Origin: Gottschalkiaceae bacterium SANA | GTDB lineage: Bacteria; Bacillota; Clostridia; Tissierellales; GPF-1 | Direction of reading: 5' to 3' | Assembly (NCBI GenBank): GCA_036323355.1 | Contig: AP028876.1 | Span: forward strand, 1-64,000 | DNA: 64,000 bases | Shown: positions 46,364 through 55,218 of the stretch, one piece after another | Position numbering within the stretch: the first letter of the stretch is position 1 | Layout: each line of letters starts with the position of its first letter | Made by a program: the position numbers and the translations under genes | Notes under the pieces: generated by a model | Told to the model about the DNA's origin: nothing | The model's input: only the letters and a program-made list of their open reading frames with translations | The model's database searches: none

Positions 46364-47302
46364 ATGAAGTATGGGATGATTGCTACATGGAAAATGGCTT
46401 ATGAAGGGGTCCTTGAAGGTACTGAAAAATTGAGGAAGGGAAAGGAAGTCTCGGAGGCTGTTATTTGTACAGTTGAGTCGGTAGAGAACAATCCGGCTTA
46501 TCGATCTGTTGGTTTTGGCGGCTTGCCAAATCGACTTGGCCAAGTCGAATTGGATGCCGCTTATATGAATGGAGAGAATTTGAGTTTTGGTGCTGTGATG
46601 GCAGTAAAAAATATTAAAAATCCCATTCGAGTTGCAAGGCATTTAAGTCAATTCCAGCGAAATAACCTATTGGCAGGCGCTGGCGCGGAAGCGTTCGCGG
46701 CAGTCTATGGATATGAAAGCACGAAGTTGCTGACGAAAGAGTCGCGCCAGCGATGGAAAGACAAAGTGGAAGCGGGGTTTATGGCCGAAAAGATTGAAGC
46801 ATATGACGGACACGATACCGTTTGTGTCATTGGATTGGATAACAGGGGGAGAATGGGCAACGGCGTTTCGACCTCTGGCTTATTTATGAAACAGCCGGGT
46901 CGTGTTGGAGATAGTCCGGTGATCGGATCGGGATTTTATTGTGATAGTCGGGTTGGTGCTGCAAGTGCAACAGGTGTGGGTGAAGATATTATGAAGGGAT
47001 GCTTGTCCTATCAGATTGTTTCTTTGATCAAAGCGGGAGTAAATTGTCAGGCAGCTTGTGAGAACGTTTTGTTTGAACATGAGGCAGATTTAAAGGGGCG
47101 AGGAATTCAGCCAGGCAGCATGTCGGTAATTGCTATGGATAAAAACGGAAACTTTGGTGGTGCAACGACCCAAAAGGAATTTCCCTTTGTGGTGAGCCGT
47201 GAAGAGATGGAAGCAACCATTTTTGTAGCACAAAATGATGGTAAGGTTCATCGGGTAATCAAGGCGACAAAAGAATGGAAAGATAATTATTTAGGTGATT
47301 GA
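46364..47302 (+). CDS. N4-(beta-N-acetylglucosaminyl)-L-asparaginase family Ntn hydrolase
   Basis: A 312-residue T2-family Ntn hydrolase. Cleavage before Thr152 in DGHDTVCVIGLD would give the mature enzyme with an N-terminal threonine nucleophile, as in human aspartylglucosaminidase (HDTIGM). Other family motifs are GVSTSGLFMKQPGRVGDSPVIG and ASATGVGEDIMK. These enzymes split GlcNAc-Asn from degraded glycoproteins or hydrolyse isoaspartyl peptides. No signal peptide is present, so it acts in the cytoplasm. GGAGGCGGCGA precedes the ATG. It stands alone between the tRNA array and minus-strand genes. Confidence 0.9.
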   Translation: MKYGMIATWKMAYEGVLEGTEKLRKGKEVSEAVICTVESVENNPAYRSVGFGGLPNRLGQVELDAAYMNGENLSFGAVMAVKNIKNPIRVARHLSQFQRNNLLAGAGAEAFAAVYGYESTKLLTKESRQRWKDKVEAGFMAEKIEAYDGHDTVCVIGLDNRGRMGNGVSTSGLFMKQPGRVGDSPVIGSGFYCDSRVGAASATGVGEDIMKGCLSYQIVSLIKAGVNCQAACENVLFEHEADLKGRGIQPGSMSVIAMDKNGNFGGATTQKEFPFVVSREEMEATIFVAQNDGKVHRVIKATKEWKDNYLGD

Positions 47303-47333
47303 TAGGAAAGCAGGCTGCTATCATCGAGCCAAT

Positions 47334-48059
47334 CTAAAGAGGCAGAAGGGTGATCAGGTAGCCGCCGAGAACTAGACTGACAAGGTTGGCAAAAATCACA
47401 TAGGCTGCCGTTTTTAATCGTTTCTGCTCTCGAACTAGAGCTGTAAACCCGATCAATTCAGCAAGGAAAACGAAGAACTCGCCGATTACCAATGCGAAAA
47501 TGATATACCCGTTGGTCGGGAACATGGAATTTAGCCAAATATTTAAGGCACCTTGTGTAATCAGGTTCAGTAGGAAGAAGATCATCCAAGACTCTTTTTT
47601 TCTGAACCCGAAGGCATAGAAAATTAGCCCCTCAATTAGTAGAGTGAGTAGAACACGAAGAGCAATAAAGAGAGCATTTTTATAGGGTGCCCTTCCCTGT
47701 GTGACGGTATTTTTTTTTAGATCCAAGGTGTATAGATTATTGTAGCCCGTCAATGGCGTGTCGATGGGGATAAAAATCTTTTCTCCTTCTGCGATCACAC
47801 AAAACTGATAGGTTTCATTTTTCTTGAAATGATAAGAATAGAAACTAAAGGAGCTTTCTAGCATCTTTTCAGTCTTCTTGCCTTCAATGATTTGGCCGTC
47901 CCGGTCAAGATGAATTTCCAGATCCTTTGGTGGATTAGATACAAGAACGATGATTGAGGGTGGTTGTGCTGAATTGGCAAAGGCAACTGACGGAATCGAA
48001 AGGACCGTCAGAAGCAGAATTAGGCCGAAAATTTCATATTTCTTTAAATCTTTTCTCAT
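47334..48059 (-). CDS. Membrane protein with signal peptide and extracellular N-terminal domain, unknown function
   Basis: 241 residues. An N-terminal signal (about 10-28, ending SVAFANS), a small beta-rich external region (about 30-125), then four hydrophobic helices (about 127-148, 155-178, 183-205, 215-238). I recognise no named domain; similar uncharacterised proteins are seen in Clostridia. AAGGAGA precedes the ATG on the minus strand. It lies 144 bases behind the nucleoside hydrolase and may be cotranscribed with it. Confidence 0.7.
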   Translation of the reverse strand: MRKDLKKYEIFGLILLLTVLSIPSVAFANSAQPPSIIVLVSNPPKDLEIHLDRDGQIIEGKKTEKMLESSFSFYSYHFKKNETYQFCVIAEGEKIFIPIDTPLTGYNNLYTLDLKKNTVTQGRAPYKNALFIALRVLLTLLIEGLIFYAFGFRKKESWMIFFLLNLITQGALNIWLNSMFPTNGYIIFALVIGEFFVFLAELIGFTALVREQKRLKTAAYVIFANLVSLVLGGYLITLLPL

Positions 48060-48203
48060 GTAACTTTCTCCTTATTCAATAAAATTAGCCAAACGAACTT
48101 GTATACCACCTGCAGTTTTTATACTTGCTTCTGGGAGGCATGAAATCACGATGTAATGAACGCCTGTGCTCATGATCGCTAGGAACGAGGAACTTACTAA
48201 GAT

Positions 48204-49196
48204 CTATAAAGTTTTTGACAATGCAATTGTCTCCGTCAACATCTTTACGAATTTTTCACGATGGCAATTGAAAGCAAAGCGAATATTGGGTGGATTATCG
48301 GTTGGTATGCGATTGTCGACAATGGTTCTTCCGTCGGCTAGGCCACCACCAAAGTCTACATCGACTCGTTTTAATTGAATATCATCCAAGATGGACTCGT
48401 CCACTGCTGCCAATACAGCCAAGGCATCGTGAGGAGGCGTGGAACCGGCGATTGCCATGGGTTGTAGGGCGTCGTATGCTTTGATACGTTGATCCATAAA
48501 ATCGGAAACAGCGATGGCTACAGGGGTGTTGATTTCTCGAATCGCTTTACTCTCTGCATATGTAACAACGCCAACATGAGTTGCATCAAGGGGAACCAGT
48601 AAAATTTCACATCCGGATGTAAAGACAATTTGTGCTGCTTCGGGATCCTTCCAGATATTAAACTCTGCCGACGGAGTTCGGTTGCCAACTTCATGACCGC
48701 CACCCATAATAACAATCCGCTTGATTTTTTCAGTAATGCGCGGGTCTGCCCGAAAAGCAACACCGAGGTTGGTAAGTGGTCCTACTGCGATTAAGGTGAT
48801 ATCACCGTCTGATTCTATTAGGGTATCAATCAAATAGGATACGGCGCTTTTTCTTTGTATTTTACTGGTTGCAGGTGGAATTTCCAAATAGTCACCATGA
48901 TATTCAATGACTTGACCATCTTGAACAGCGCTTGAGGCTGTTTGTCTCGTTTCAGCATGTCGTTCTGGAATTAATTCTGCCACCATGGGTTCTGCACAAC
49001 CTCGGTAAACAGGAATATTCTTTCCCAGTAGATCAACCACGCGAAGGGTGTTTTCTGTTGTATTGGGCACCGGCTTGTTCCCGCAAACCGTTGTCAGTGC
49101 CAATAAATCCAGTTGAGGGTGAAGAGCTGCACAAATAATGGCTATAGCGTCATCGGATCCCGTATCTACATCTAAAATAATCTTTTCCTTTTTCAT
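48204..49196 (-). CDS. Nucleoside hydrolase (inosine-uridine preferring type)
   Basis: A 330-residue ribonucleoside hydrolase that cleaves the N-glycosidic bond of nucleosides for base salvage. The Ca-binding signature DVDTGSDDA gives Asp11, Asp15 and Asp16; the family motifs VAVGPLTNLG-like (LIAVGPLTNLGVAF), MGGGHEVGN and AEFNIWKDPEAA follow, and PPHDALAV contains the catalytic-site His-Asp. No signal peptide. A good minus-strand promoter lies at 49289-49317. Purine versus pyrimidine specificity cannot be told by reading. Confidence 0.95.
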   Translation of the reverse strand: MKKEKIILDVDTGSDDAIAIICAALHPQLDLLALTTVCGNKPVPNTTENTLRVVDLLGKNIPVYRGCAEPMVAELIPERHAETRQTASSAVQDGQVIEYHGDYLEIPPATSKIQRKSAVSYLIDTLIESDGDITLIAVGPLTNLGVAFRADPRITEKIKRIVIMGGGHEVGNRTPSAEFNIWKDPEAAQIVFTSGCEILLVPLDATHVGVVTYAESKAIREINTPVAIAVSDFMDQRIKAYDALQPMAIAGSTPPHDALAVLAAVDESILDDIQLKRVDVDFGGGLADGRTIVDNRIPTDNPPNIRFAFNCHREKFVKMLTETIALSKTL

Positions 49197-49288
49197 CTTT
49201 GTTCCCCTCTCTTTATATTGTTCTCCAATAGACTACATGATTAATTTTGGAAAACAAGGATAGCTGTTCGTATTTTTCTTACGATCTT

Positions 49289-49317
49289 ACTCTATCGATT
49301 TCATCTAGCGATGTCAA
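49289..49317 (-). promoter_or_regulatory. Promoter of the nucleoside hydrolase gene
   Basis: On the minus strand TTGACA (49317-49312), 17-base spacer, TAGAGT (49294-49289). The remaining intergenic bases up to 49511 are AT-rich and contain the plus-strand start region of the ATP-grasp pair, without other recognisable sites. Confidence 0.75.
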
Positions 49318-49511
49318 TTGTGTGAGAAATTAGTTTTTCACAGATAGAAAAGAAAATCGAAAATTTCTCTTAAAAAAAATGATTATTAATCAGGCAAGAA
49401 CATTGATAGGCTGAACAGAAATTATGATTCGTGGCTTGTGTCATCGATGCTATACATTTTCCCTAGAGTGGTTTATCATAAGACCAGATAGAATAGAAAG
49501 GCTGGGCAGAT

Positions 49512-50399
49512 ATGAAAGGTATATTGGTTGAAAATGGAAATTGGGGATCGTCAAAGGTGGACGAATTGATGGAATGGATTGTCCGTGCTGCTTCCGAAGA
49601 GGAGATCGAGTTGACACGGGTGAAAAATGACCAGCTCTTGGTGATGGTTGACAAGGGATGGGGATGGGTGGAATCATCCGTGATCATTGATGTGGATTTT
49701 GTCTTGTTTTGGGATAAAGATCTGTTGTTGGCGAAACAATTTGAAAATATGGGAATACGGGTTTATAATTCTTCTGAAGCAATTGAAGTTTGCGACAACA
49801 AGATGAAAACACACCAGGTGCTGGCAGAGGCAGGGATTCCCATGGCAACCACTATTTTTGCTCCCTTTATTTACAATAATATGGTTCGGAAAAATTTCGA
49901 GTATTTGGATCGGGTGATTGCGAAACTAGGATTTCCTCTGGTGGTGAAAGAGGCCTATGGGTCCTTTGGTCAACAGGTGGCCTTAATGGAAAATCGAGAA
50001 GACTTGGAAAACTGGATTTTGAAGGTTGGAGGACGGCCGCATTTGTATCAGCGGTATATTCGGGAAAGTCATGGAGAAGATTTAAGGCTTAATGTAGTGG
50101 GCGGCAAAGTAGTGGCGGCAATGAAACGATCTTCGGAAACTGATTTTCGGGCGAATATTACCTTGGGTGGCCGGATGGAGTCCTATTTGCCTTCTGACGA
50201 GGAAGCTGAATTGGCCATAGAAGCAGCAGCAAAATTAGGACTCGATTTTGCTGGTGTAGATTTGCTTCAAACCCGTGAGGGACCGGTGATTTGCGAGGTG
50301 AATTCGAATGTTCATTTCATAAGCTTAGAGGCGTGCACAGGTATTGATACGGCAGTGCATGTAATGCGCTGGATAAAAAGCGGAGAACAGATCTCATGA
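49512..50399 (+). CDS. RimK-like ATP-grasp ligase, first of a tandem pair
   Basis: A 295-residue ATP-grasp protein. The pre-ATP-grasp domain occupies about 1-95; the ATP-grasp fold follows with DNKMKTHQVLAEAGIPM, the ATP lysine strand FPLVVKEAYGSFGQQV, the LYQRYIRESHGEDLRLNVVG segment, and the metal site ending CEVNSNVHF. It closely resembles RimK/LysX/CofF-type amino-acid ligases that add glutamate or similar residues to a peptide or cofactor. Its stop overlaps the next ATP-grasp gene by four bases. Substrate unknown. Confidence 0.88.
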   Translation: MKGILVENGNWGSSKVDELMEWIVRAASEEEIELTRVKNDQLLVMVDKGWGWVESSVIIDVDFVLFWDKDLLLAKQFENMGIRVYNSSEAIEVCDNKMKTHQVLAEAGIPMATTIFAPFIYNNMVRKNFEYLDRVIAKLGFPLVVKEAYGSFGQQVALMENREDLENWILKVGGRPHLYQRYIRESHGEDLRLNVVGGKVVAAMKRSSETDFRANITLGGRMESYLPSDEEAELAIEAAAKLGLDFAGVDLLQTREGPVICEVNSNVHFISLEACTGIDTAVHVMRWIKSGEQIS

Positions 50400-51208
50400 C
50401 CGGGTGGATATTATATTGTCGAGAAGATGCAGAAAAGAACAGTGCTTATATTCGGTGGTTTCAAGATGAAGGGAAATTGCTGGGGATGAGGATTGACCTT
50501 AAGATTCTAGAAGACGTAGAGGGATTACAGGAGCAAGTGCTCCCAGATTTTGTTTTGAATCGATCACGGGATGCCGAAATTTCGGAACAATTGGAGGCCC
50601 TTGGTGTGCGGTGTGTAAACCCAGCGTGGGTCAGTCGAATAGCCAATGACAAGTTGGAAACCTATCGTTTTTTTAAGGAACATCAAATCCCAATGTTACC
50701 AACATGGGGAGTCATTGTGGATAAAAACTTGAAAAACCAAAAGGCCTGTGGATATCCTTTGGTTGCGAAATCTGTTGATGGGCATGGCGGTTCTGAGGTG
50801 TTTTTAGTGGAGAACGCTGAAGCGTGGAATTTGGTTATGGAGTCGTTACTTGGAAGAAAAATTGTGATACAAAAGATGTGTGGAATGATCGGACGCGATT
50901 TACGAATCTTCGTATTAGAAGGAGAGGCCATTGCGGCTGTGCTACGGGAATCAGAGAGTGATTTTCGGGCGAATTATTCCCTCGGTGGTCAAATTCGATT
51001 GGTAGAGTTGACGGAAGCACAGAAGCGAATTGTTAAAAAAATATGCCAAGTCTTCCCCATGGAATGGGGCGGGATTGATTTGCTTTTTGACTCGGAAGAT
51101 CATTTTTACCTGAACGAGGTGGAGGATGCAGTCGGAAGCCGCTCCCTTTCACAATTAACGGATCTGAATATTGCACGCATGGTGTTAAGCTATATACAGC
51201 GCAGTTAG
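50396..51208 (+). CDS. RimK-like ATP-grasp ligase, second of a tandem pair
   Basis: A 270-residue relative of the preceding gene, translationally coupled to it by an ATGA overlap. It has NDKLETYRFFKEHQIPM, the lysine strand YPLVAKSVDGHGGSEV, a segment RDLRIFVLEGEAIAAVLRE, the shared SDFRANYSLGG motif (SETDFRANITLGG in the first protein), and a metal-binding end YLNEVEDAVGSRS in place of the usual Glu-x-Asn: the asparagine position is altered, so catalysis may differ from the partner. The two could form a heteromer or act in sequence. No precursor-peptide gene is visible nearby. Confidence 0.82.
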   Translation: MTGWILYCREDAEKNSAYIRWFQDEGKLLGMRIDLKILEDVEGLQEQVLPDFVLNRSRDAEISEQLEALGVRCVNPAWVSRIANDKLETYRFFKEHQIPMLPTWGVIVDKNLKNQKACGYPLVAKSVDGHGGSEVFLVENAEAWNLVMESLLGRKIVIQKMCGMIGRDLRIFVLEGEAIAAVLRESESDFRANYSLGGQIRLVELTEAQKRIVKKICQVFPMEWGGIDLLFDSEDHFYLNEVEDAVGSRSLSQLTDLNIARMVLSYIQRS

Positions 51209-51374
51209 GATGAAAAAAAGCGAATGTCATAGATCGAAAAACAAGGAAAAATTTTGAAACAGAGCATTATGTTTAAATGTGATCACAGGCAAAAATGATG
51301 AACGAGAATAGAGATTCGAATACGAAAATCTACAGCAATTGAGTCCCTATATGGGATGAAGGTTACTATAAAGG

Positions 51375-51416
51375 GTGCAAGCAATAACCGAATGGTTGAG
51401 GGCTTGCGCTTTTTTT
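51375..51416 (+). terminator. Terminator after the ATP-grasp pair
   Basis: GCAAGC (51377-51382) with GCTTGC (51402-51407), inner AACC/GGTT pairing, followed by seven Ts at 51410-51416. It lies 167 bases behind the second ligase. The rest of 51209-51500 shows no gene. Confidence 0.8.
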
Positions 51417-51511
51417 GTAATGTAATAGTCAAAATACGAAGTGAAAGAAGGCTAGCAATGATTGAGAAAAGCATCTTTTCATGCGGGTCAAAAGTTTTTT
51501 TGAAAAAACCC

Positions 51512-51540
51512 TTGACAGCATTACTATGCTAGTGTACTAT
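51512..51540 (+). promoter_or_regulatory. Promoter of the GntR-ABC operon
   Basis: TTGACA (51512-51517), 17-base spacer, TACTAT (51535-51540). Repeated ACTAT..CTAG elements across 51523-51545 overlap the -10 and may be the GntR operator. Confidence 0.8.
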
Positions 51541-51582
51541 CTAGGTAGAACAGCAATACACAAACGAAGAAAGGAGAAGCAT

Positions 51583-51945
51583 ATGAAATTCGATAACAAC
51601 CGCCCCATTTATTTACAGATTATATCGGAAATACGCAAGGATCTTGCGTCGGGAACTTTGGTTGCGGGACAAAAATTGCCATCAGTTCGTCAATTGGCCA
51701 TCGACTATAAAGTGAATCCAAACACCATTCAGCGAACATTCCGTGAGCTAGAGGGAATGGGAATGACCTTTACCAAGAGAGGAATGGGTACTTTTATTAC
51801 GGAGGATAAAGAAATGATTGAAGAGATTAAAATCAACGTTGTGGAAGGGTATGTGAATGCATATATTGAATCCATGAAAGCATTGAATTTGTCCAATGAA
51901 GAGATCGTTGAAATTGTACAGAAACGATTGGGAGGTGTAGCATGA
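51583..51945 (+). CDS. GntR family regulator, YtrA subfamily
   Basis: A short 120-residue GntR protein. The winged helix occupies about 1-75 (PIYLQIISEIRKDLASG, SVRQLAIDYKVNPNTIQRTF, KRGMGTFI) and only a small helical tail follows, as in YtrA-type repressors that control adjacent ABC genes. The ATG at 51583 has AAAGGAG upstream; a longer reading from 51481 would run through the promoter and is rejected. The stop overlaps the ABC ATPase start (ATGA). Autorepression in response to cell-envelope stress is inferred from the family. Confidence 0.93.
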   Translation: MKFDNNRPIYLQIISEIRKDLASGTLVAGQKLPSVRQLAIDYKVNPNTIQRTFRELEGMGMTFTKRGMGTFITEDKEMIEEIKINVVEGYVNAYIESMKALNLSNEEIVEIVQKRLGGVA

Positions 51946-52643
51946 ACACACGAATAGAAATTACAAACCTTCAAAAAAAATATGGTCGAAAAGTTGTCAT
52001 TCAGGACATGGACTTGACCCTGGAAAGCGGTAAGGTCTATGGCTTGTTAGGACCTAATGGACAAGGGAAAACAACCTTAATCAAGTGCATTGCAGGCCTT
52101 TTGACTCCAGAAAAGGGACAAATTCTAATCAATGGAGAAATGAGAGAAACGCGCCATAAGGGTATGATTTCCATGTTGGCGGACAAAGATCTGTTTTATA
52201 AGTGGATGACGGTAGAGGATACCATTAACTTTTATGATACCTTTTTCGAAGATTTTGATCGTGCAGACAGCGAAGAATTGATTCGCTTTATGGAGTTAGT
52301 GCCACAGGAGAAAGTGGAAAAACTATCCAAGGGTATGAAGGCGAGACTGAAATTGGTTTTGGTGCTATCAAGAAAAGCAAAAATATACTTATTGGATGAA
52401 CCCTTAAGTGGGATTGATCCGGTATCGCGGGAAAAAATTGTTGAGACCATTTTAGGTCGAATCCGCCAGGATGCGGTTATGGTGATTTCTAGTCATATGG
52501 TGCATGCGATCGAATCCTTGTTGGATGAAGTCATTATGCTTTCGAACGGGAAGATTATTGCCAAGGAAGAGGCGGAAGTGATTCGAAGCGAGAAAGGTAT
52601 TTCGATTGACGAGTATTATTTGGAGGTGTTCAGACATGCTTAA
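51942..52643 (+). CDS. ABC transporter ATP-binding protein
   Basis: A 233-residue ATPase. Walker A is GPNGQGKTTL near residue 35, the signature is LSKGMKARLKLVL, and Walker B is YLLDEPLSGID. Gln in the Walker A position (GQGKTT) and the LSKGM signature are typical of YtrB/YxlF-like peptide- or antibiotic-resistance transporters. It overlaps the regulator gene by four bases and the permease gene by eight, so all three are coupled. Confidence 0.94.
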   Translation: MNTRIEITNLQKKYGRKVVIQDMDLTLESGKVYGLLGPNGQGKTTLIKCIAGLLTPEKGQILINGEMRETRHKGMISMLADKDLFYKWMTVEDTINFYDTFFEDFDRADSEELIRFMELVPQEKVEKLSKGMKARLKLVLVLSRKAKIYLLDEPLSGIDPVSREKIVETILGRIRQDAVMVISSHMVHAIESLLDEVIMLSNGKIIAKEEAEVIRSEKGISIDEYYLEVFRHA

Positions 52644-53424
52644 TCTAATGAATTTTGAATGGAAAAAAACGTGGAAAGTATACGTACTGGGAATTGTTAG
52701 TGTACTGCTGGTTTATGCATATTTGGTTCTTCAAGGGACCGATAATCTTTACCGGGGAGAACTTGGAGCAGGAATCGCAACAACGCTGTTGGTTTTATTG
52801 ATTACAGTTGGATCATTTTTCTTGCTTTTTCATTCCATTAGTCTCTTATCAGTAGATGTGAAGGAAAAAGGGTATTTACTCTTTAGCACACCAAACTCAG
52901 CGTGGAAAATTTTAGGTGCAAAGTTAGCCGTGGTATTTTTGCGATTTTTCATTTGGGGATTTATGGTTGCGGGAATCTTTTTTCATATGATGAGTTCTTT
53001 GAAGATTGAAGAATTGCAAGGTGTTTTGTTGCATAATGTACCACAAATCATAGTTCTGATCTTGATTTCTGCTTTGGCTTCATTGTTTTTCACAATGACC
53101 ATCTATTTTTTGATCAGCATTACAGCGACGGTTCTAGCAAGCTGGAGACACCCTGTATTGTTTGTCATCTTGGCATATTTTGGATTGGCCTATGTGGTTG
53201 ACTGGGTCGCCGTTAAGCTTGGCGAGTTGGTTAATTTACCAGTAACTTTTCAGTGGAATGTGCCGATGATCAATGAAATGAATGGATTTTCAATAACGGG
53301 TGCGATCAATTATAGTGCGCAAGGTGCTGTATTTAACATTGTGCCACTGCTGTTCTATCTCATTATTGGAGTTGTGTATTTTATGGCAGCAGGATACTTG
53401 CTTGATCGTAAGTTGAATATATAA
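52636..53424 (+). CDS. ABC transporter permease
   Basis: About 262 residues with six hydrophobic segments (roughly 13-33, 48-75, 90-118, 128-158, 165-190, 230-255). It is the membrane partner of the preceding ATPase, in the ABC-2-like style of YtrC-type permeases. The ATG at 52636 has GAGGTG upstream and lies within the ATPase 3' end; the longer reading from 52606 lacks a site. Substrate unknown. Confidence 0.88.
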   Translation: MLNLMNFEWKKTWKVYVLGIVSVLLVYAYLVLQGTDNLYRGELGAGIATTLLVLLITVGSFFLLFHSISLLSVDVKEKGYLLFSTPNSAWKILGAKLAVVFLRFFIWGFMVAGIFFHMMSSLKIEELQGVLLHNVPQIIVLILISALASLFFTMTIYFLISITATVLASWRHPVLFVILAYFGLAYVVDWVAVKLGELVNLPVTFQWNVPMINEMNGFSITGAINYSAQGAVFNIVPLLFYLIIGVVYFMAAGYLLDRKLNI

Positions 53425-53436
53425 AGGAGGAAGACC

Positions 53437-54300
53437 GTGAAACGATTTTTAATTGCCTTCCTTGCAGCTCTTGTTGTAGTGGGTGGCATTGTAGCAATTG
53501 GTATGTCTTTTCGTCCAGGCAATCAATCCAGTGATGTTTTCGGTTGGTTTGATGGTCTGAGTGAAAGTAATTTTCATATCGGAGATGGAGAGAATGGAGT
53601 AAGTAATCTGGAGAAGATTGAATTGGAAGACTCGATAGAGTGGAGTCAGGAACAGAAAATTACCATTGATAGCCAAGTGAGTGATGTTAAAATCATCAAA
53701 GGTGATTCAAATGAAATTGAAGTCAAAACAAGAGGAAAGGTTTCAAGTAACATTAAGGTTCACTTGAAATTGGAAAAAAAGAAAGATTCCATTCAAGTTC
53801 TTTTATGGCAAGAAAGGCCGGAGTCCTTCATTACGAACACAACGAATCTGGATACTGTGATTACACTACCTAAAGATTTTGCTGGTGACTTAGAAATTCA
53901 AAGCGATGTTGGTGATTTGGATTTCGGTGATTTTGAAGGTGATAGCTTGCGTGTAAATCTGGATGTTGGAGAAGTTCATGGCCTCGTCGATGCCGGAGAA
54001 ATTGAGATTGAAACCAATGTGGGTGCGATTGACGTTTCTGTAATCGGTGGAGATATCATCTTGAAGTCGGATGTCGGCGAAATTGAATTCATTTGTGAAA
54101 AAGCAGATTCTTTACTTGTAACTGCAGATGTAGGATCCATTCAGGCGACCCTTTCTCAATCAGTGATTGACGCGGGTGTTGCAGCAGATTCTGGACTTGG
54201 AGATGTGAAGGGAAATGTGTCTTTTAAGGAAGGGACAGACCGAGAAGCGGCCATTCAAATGTACACAGATATTGGAGAAGTAAAAATCAATAAGCAATAA
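53437..54300 (+). CDS. Membrane-anchored DUF4097-type beta-repeat protein
   Basis: A 287-residue protein with one N-terminal membrane segment (about 4-24) and an external repeat region. From about residue 85 it shows short beta repeats with recurring DVGDLDFGDF, DVGEVHG, NVGAIDVSV, DVGEIEF, DVGSIQA and DIGEVKI, the pattern of the DUF4097 adhesin-like beta-helix. It begins with GTG after AAAGGAGG, 12 bases behind the permease gene, and ends the operon. Linked DUF4097 proteins often accompany bacitracin- or lantibiotic-response transporters; function is unproven. Confidence 0.85.
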   Translation: MKRFLIAFLAALVVVGGIVAIGMSFRPGNQSSDVFGWFDGLSESNFHIGDGENGVSNLEKIELEDSIEWSQEQKITIDSQVSDVKIIKGDSNEIEVKTRGKVSSNIKVHLKLEKKKDSIQVLLWQERPESFITNTTNLDTVITLPKDFAGDLEIQSDVGDLDFGDFEGDSLRVNLDVGEVHGLVDAGEIEIETNVGAIDVSVIGGDIILKSDVGEIEFICEKADSLLVTADVGSIQATLSQSVIDAGVAADSGLGDVKGNVSFKEGTDREAAIQMYTDIGEVKINKQ

Positions 54301-54321
54301 AGGAAGAACCGGAAAGATATC

Positions 54322-54366
54322 GACCCCCAAAAATTAGAGTGAAATCTAATCTTTGGGGGTCTTTTT
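54322..54366 (+). terminator. Terminator of the GntR-ABC operon
   Basis: A long stem (GACCCCCAAA with TTTGGGGGTC, then AATTAGA/TCTAAT) around GTGAAA, followed by five Ts. Confidence 0.95.
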
Positions 54367-54510
54367 AAATTTTCTGTGAAGAGATTCTTAAATCCACCTT
54401 AATTCAGTGATAAAGTTGGTTTTTTGATGATAAAATCAATAAGATGAATAATTGAAGAAAATGAAACTATTTGGAAATTTTAGACGTCTAATGTGGGAAA
54501 GGGGGTTGCC

Positions 54511-55218
54511 ATGAGTCTGATAGAAGTGAAAGATATTAAAAAAGTATATCGATTGGGAAGTGAGAAAGTACATGCACTTCGTGGCGTTTCTTTTAATATT
54601 GAAGCCGGTGAGGTTTGTGTGATCTTGGGAAAATCAGGATCAGGTAAATCGACATTGTTGAATATGATGGCGGGTTTGGAAAAGCCTACCCGAGGAAGTG
54701 TCAAGATCAAGGGAGAAGTCGTCACCAAGATGAGCGAAAAGAAATTAGCGATGTTTCGACAAAAAAACGTTGGATTTATTTTCCAATCGTACAATTTGAT
54801 GGGGGCTTTAACAGCACTTGAGAATGTCGCAATGCCGTTGACTTTTCGTGGAATAAGCAGTAAAAAACGAAACGCGGCAGCAAAAAAAATGCTGGAGAAT
54901 GTTGGCTTGGGTGATCGAGTGAAACACAAGCCCAATCAAATGTCCGGAGGCCAGCAGCAGCGTGTGGGCATTGCCCGTGCACTAGTTGGGAAAGCCGAGG
55001 TGGTATTTGCCGATGAGCCGACGGGAAACCTCGATTCCAAAACTAGTGATGAGGTCATGCAGCTGATGGTGGATATTTGCAAACGCAACAATCAAGCGTT
55101 GGTCATTGTCACCCATGATGGAAGTGTTGGACAATATGCCGATAAGATCGTTTCAGTCTTAGACGGCGAAGTGCAGAATATCGTAGTGAAAGGGGAAAAA
55201 CAAGATGAGCAAGCGTAA
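54511..55218 (+). CDS. MacB/LolD-type ABC transporter ATP-binding protein
   Basis: A 235-residue ATPase of the MacB/FtsE/LolD group. Walker A is GKSGSGKSTLLN near residue 38, the Q-loop is FIFQSYNLMGALTALENV, the signature is MSGGQQQRVGIARAL, and Walker B is VVFADEPTGNLDS. These mechanotransmission-type ABC systems couple ATP use to extracytoplasmic events. The ATG at 54511 follows AAAGGGGG; GTG at 54493 is less likely. It overlaps the next gene by 14 bases. Confidence 0.95.
   Translation: MSLIEVKDIKKVYRLGSEKVHALRGVSFNIEAGEVCVILGKSGSGKSTLLNMMAGLEKPTRGSVKIKGEVVTKMSEKKLAMFRQKNVGFIFQSYNLMGALTALENVAMPLTFRGISSKKRNAAAKKMLENVGLGDRVKHKPNQMSGGQQQRVGIARALVGKAEVVFADEPTGNLDSKTSDEVMQLMVDICKRNNQALVIVTHDGSVGQYADKIVSVLDGEVQNIVVKGEKQDEQA

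Noticed and set aside
51339-51416. TTGAGT/TACTAT promoter immediately before a terminator, as an attenuated leader
   Set aside because: The spacer is 19 bases and the transcript would begin inside the hairpin; more simply it is the terminator of the ATP-grasp operon.
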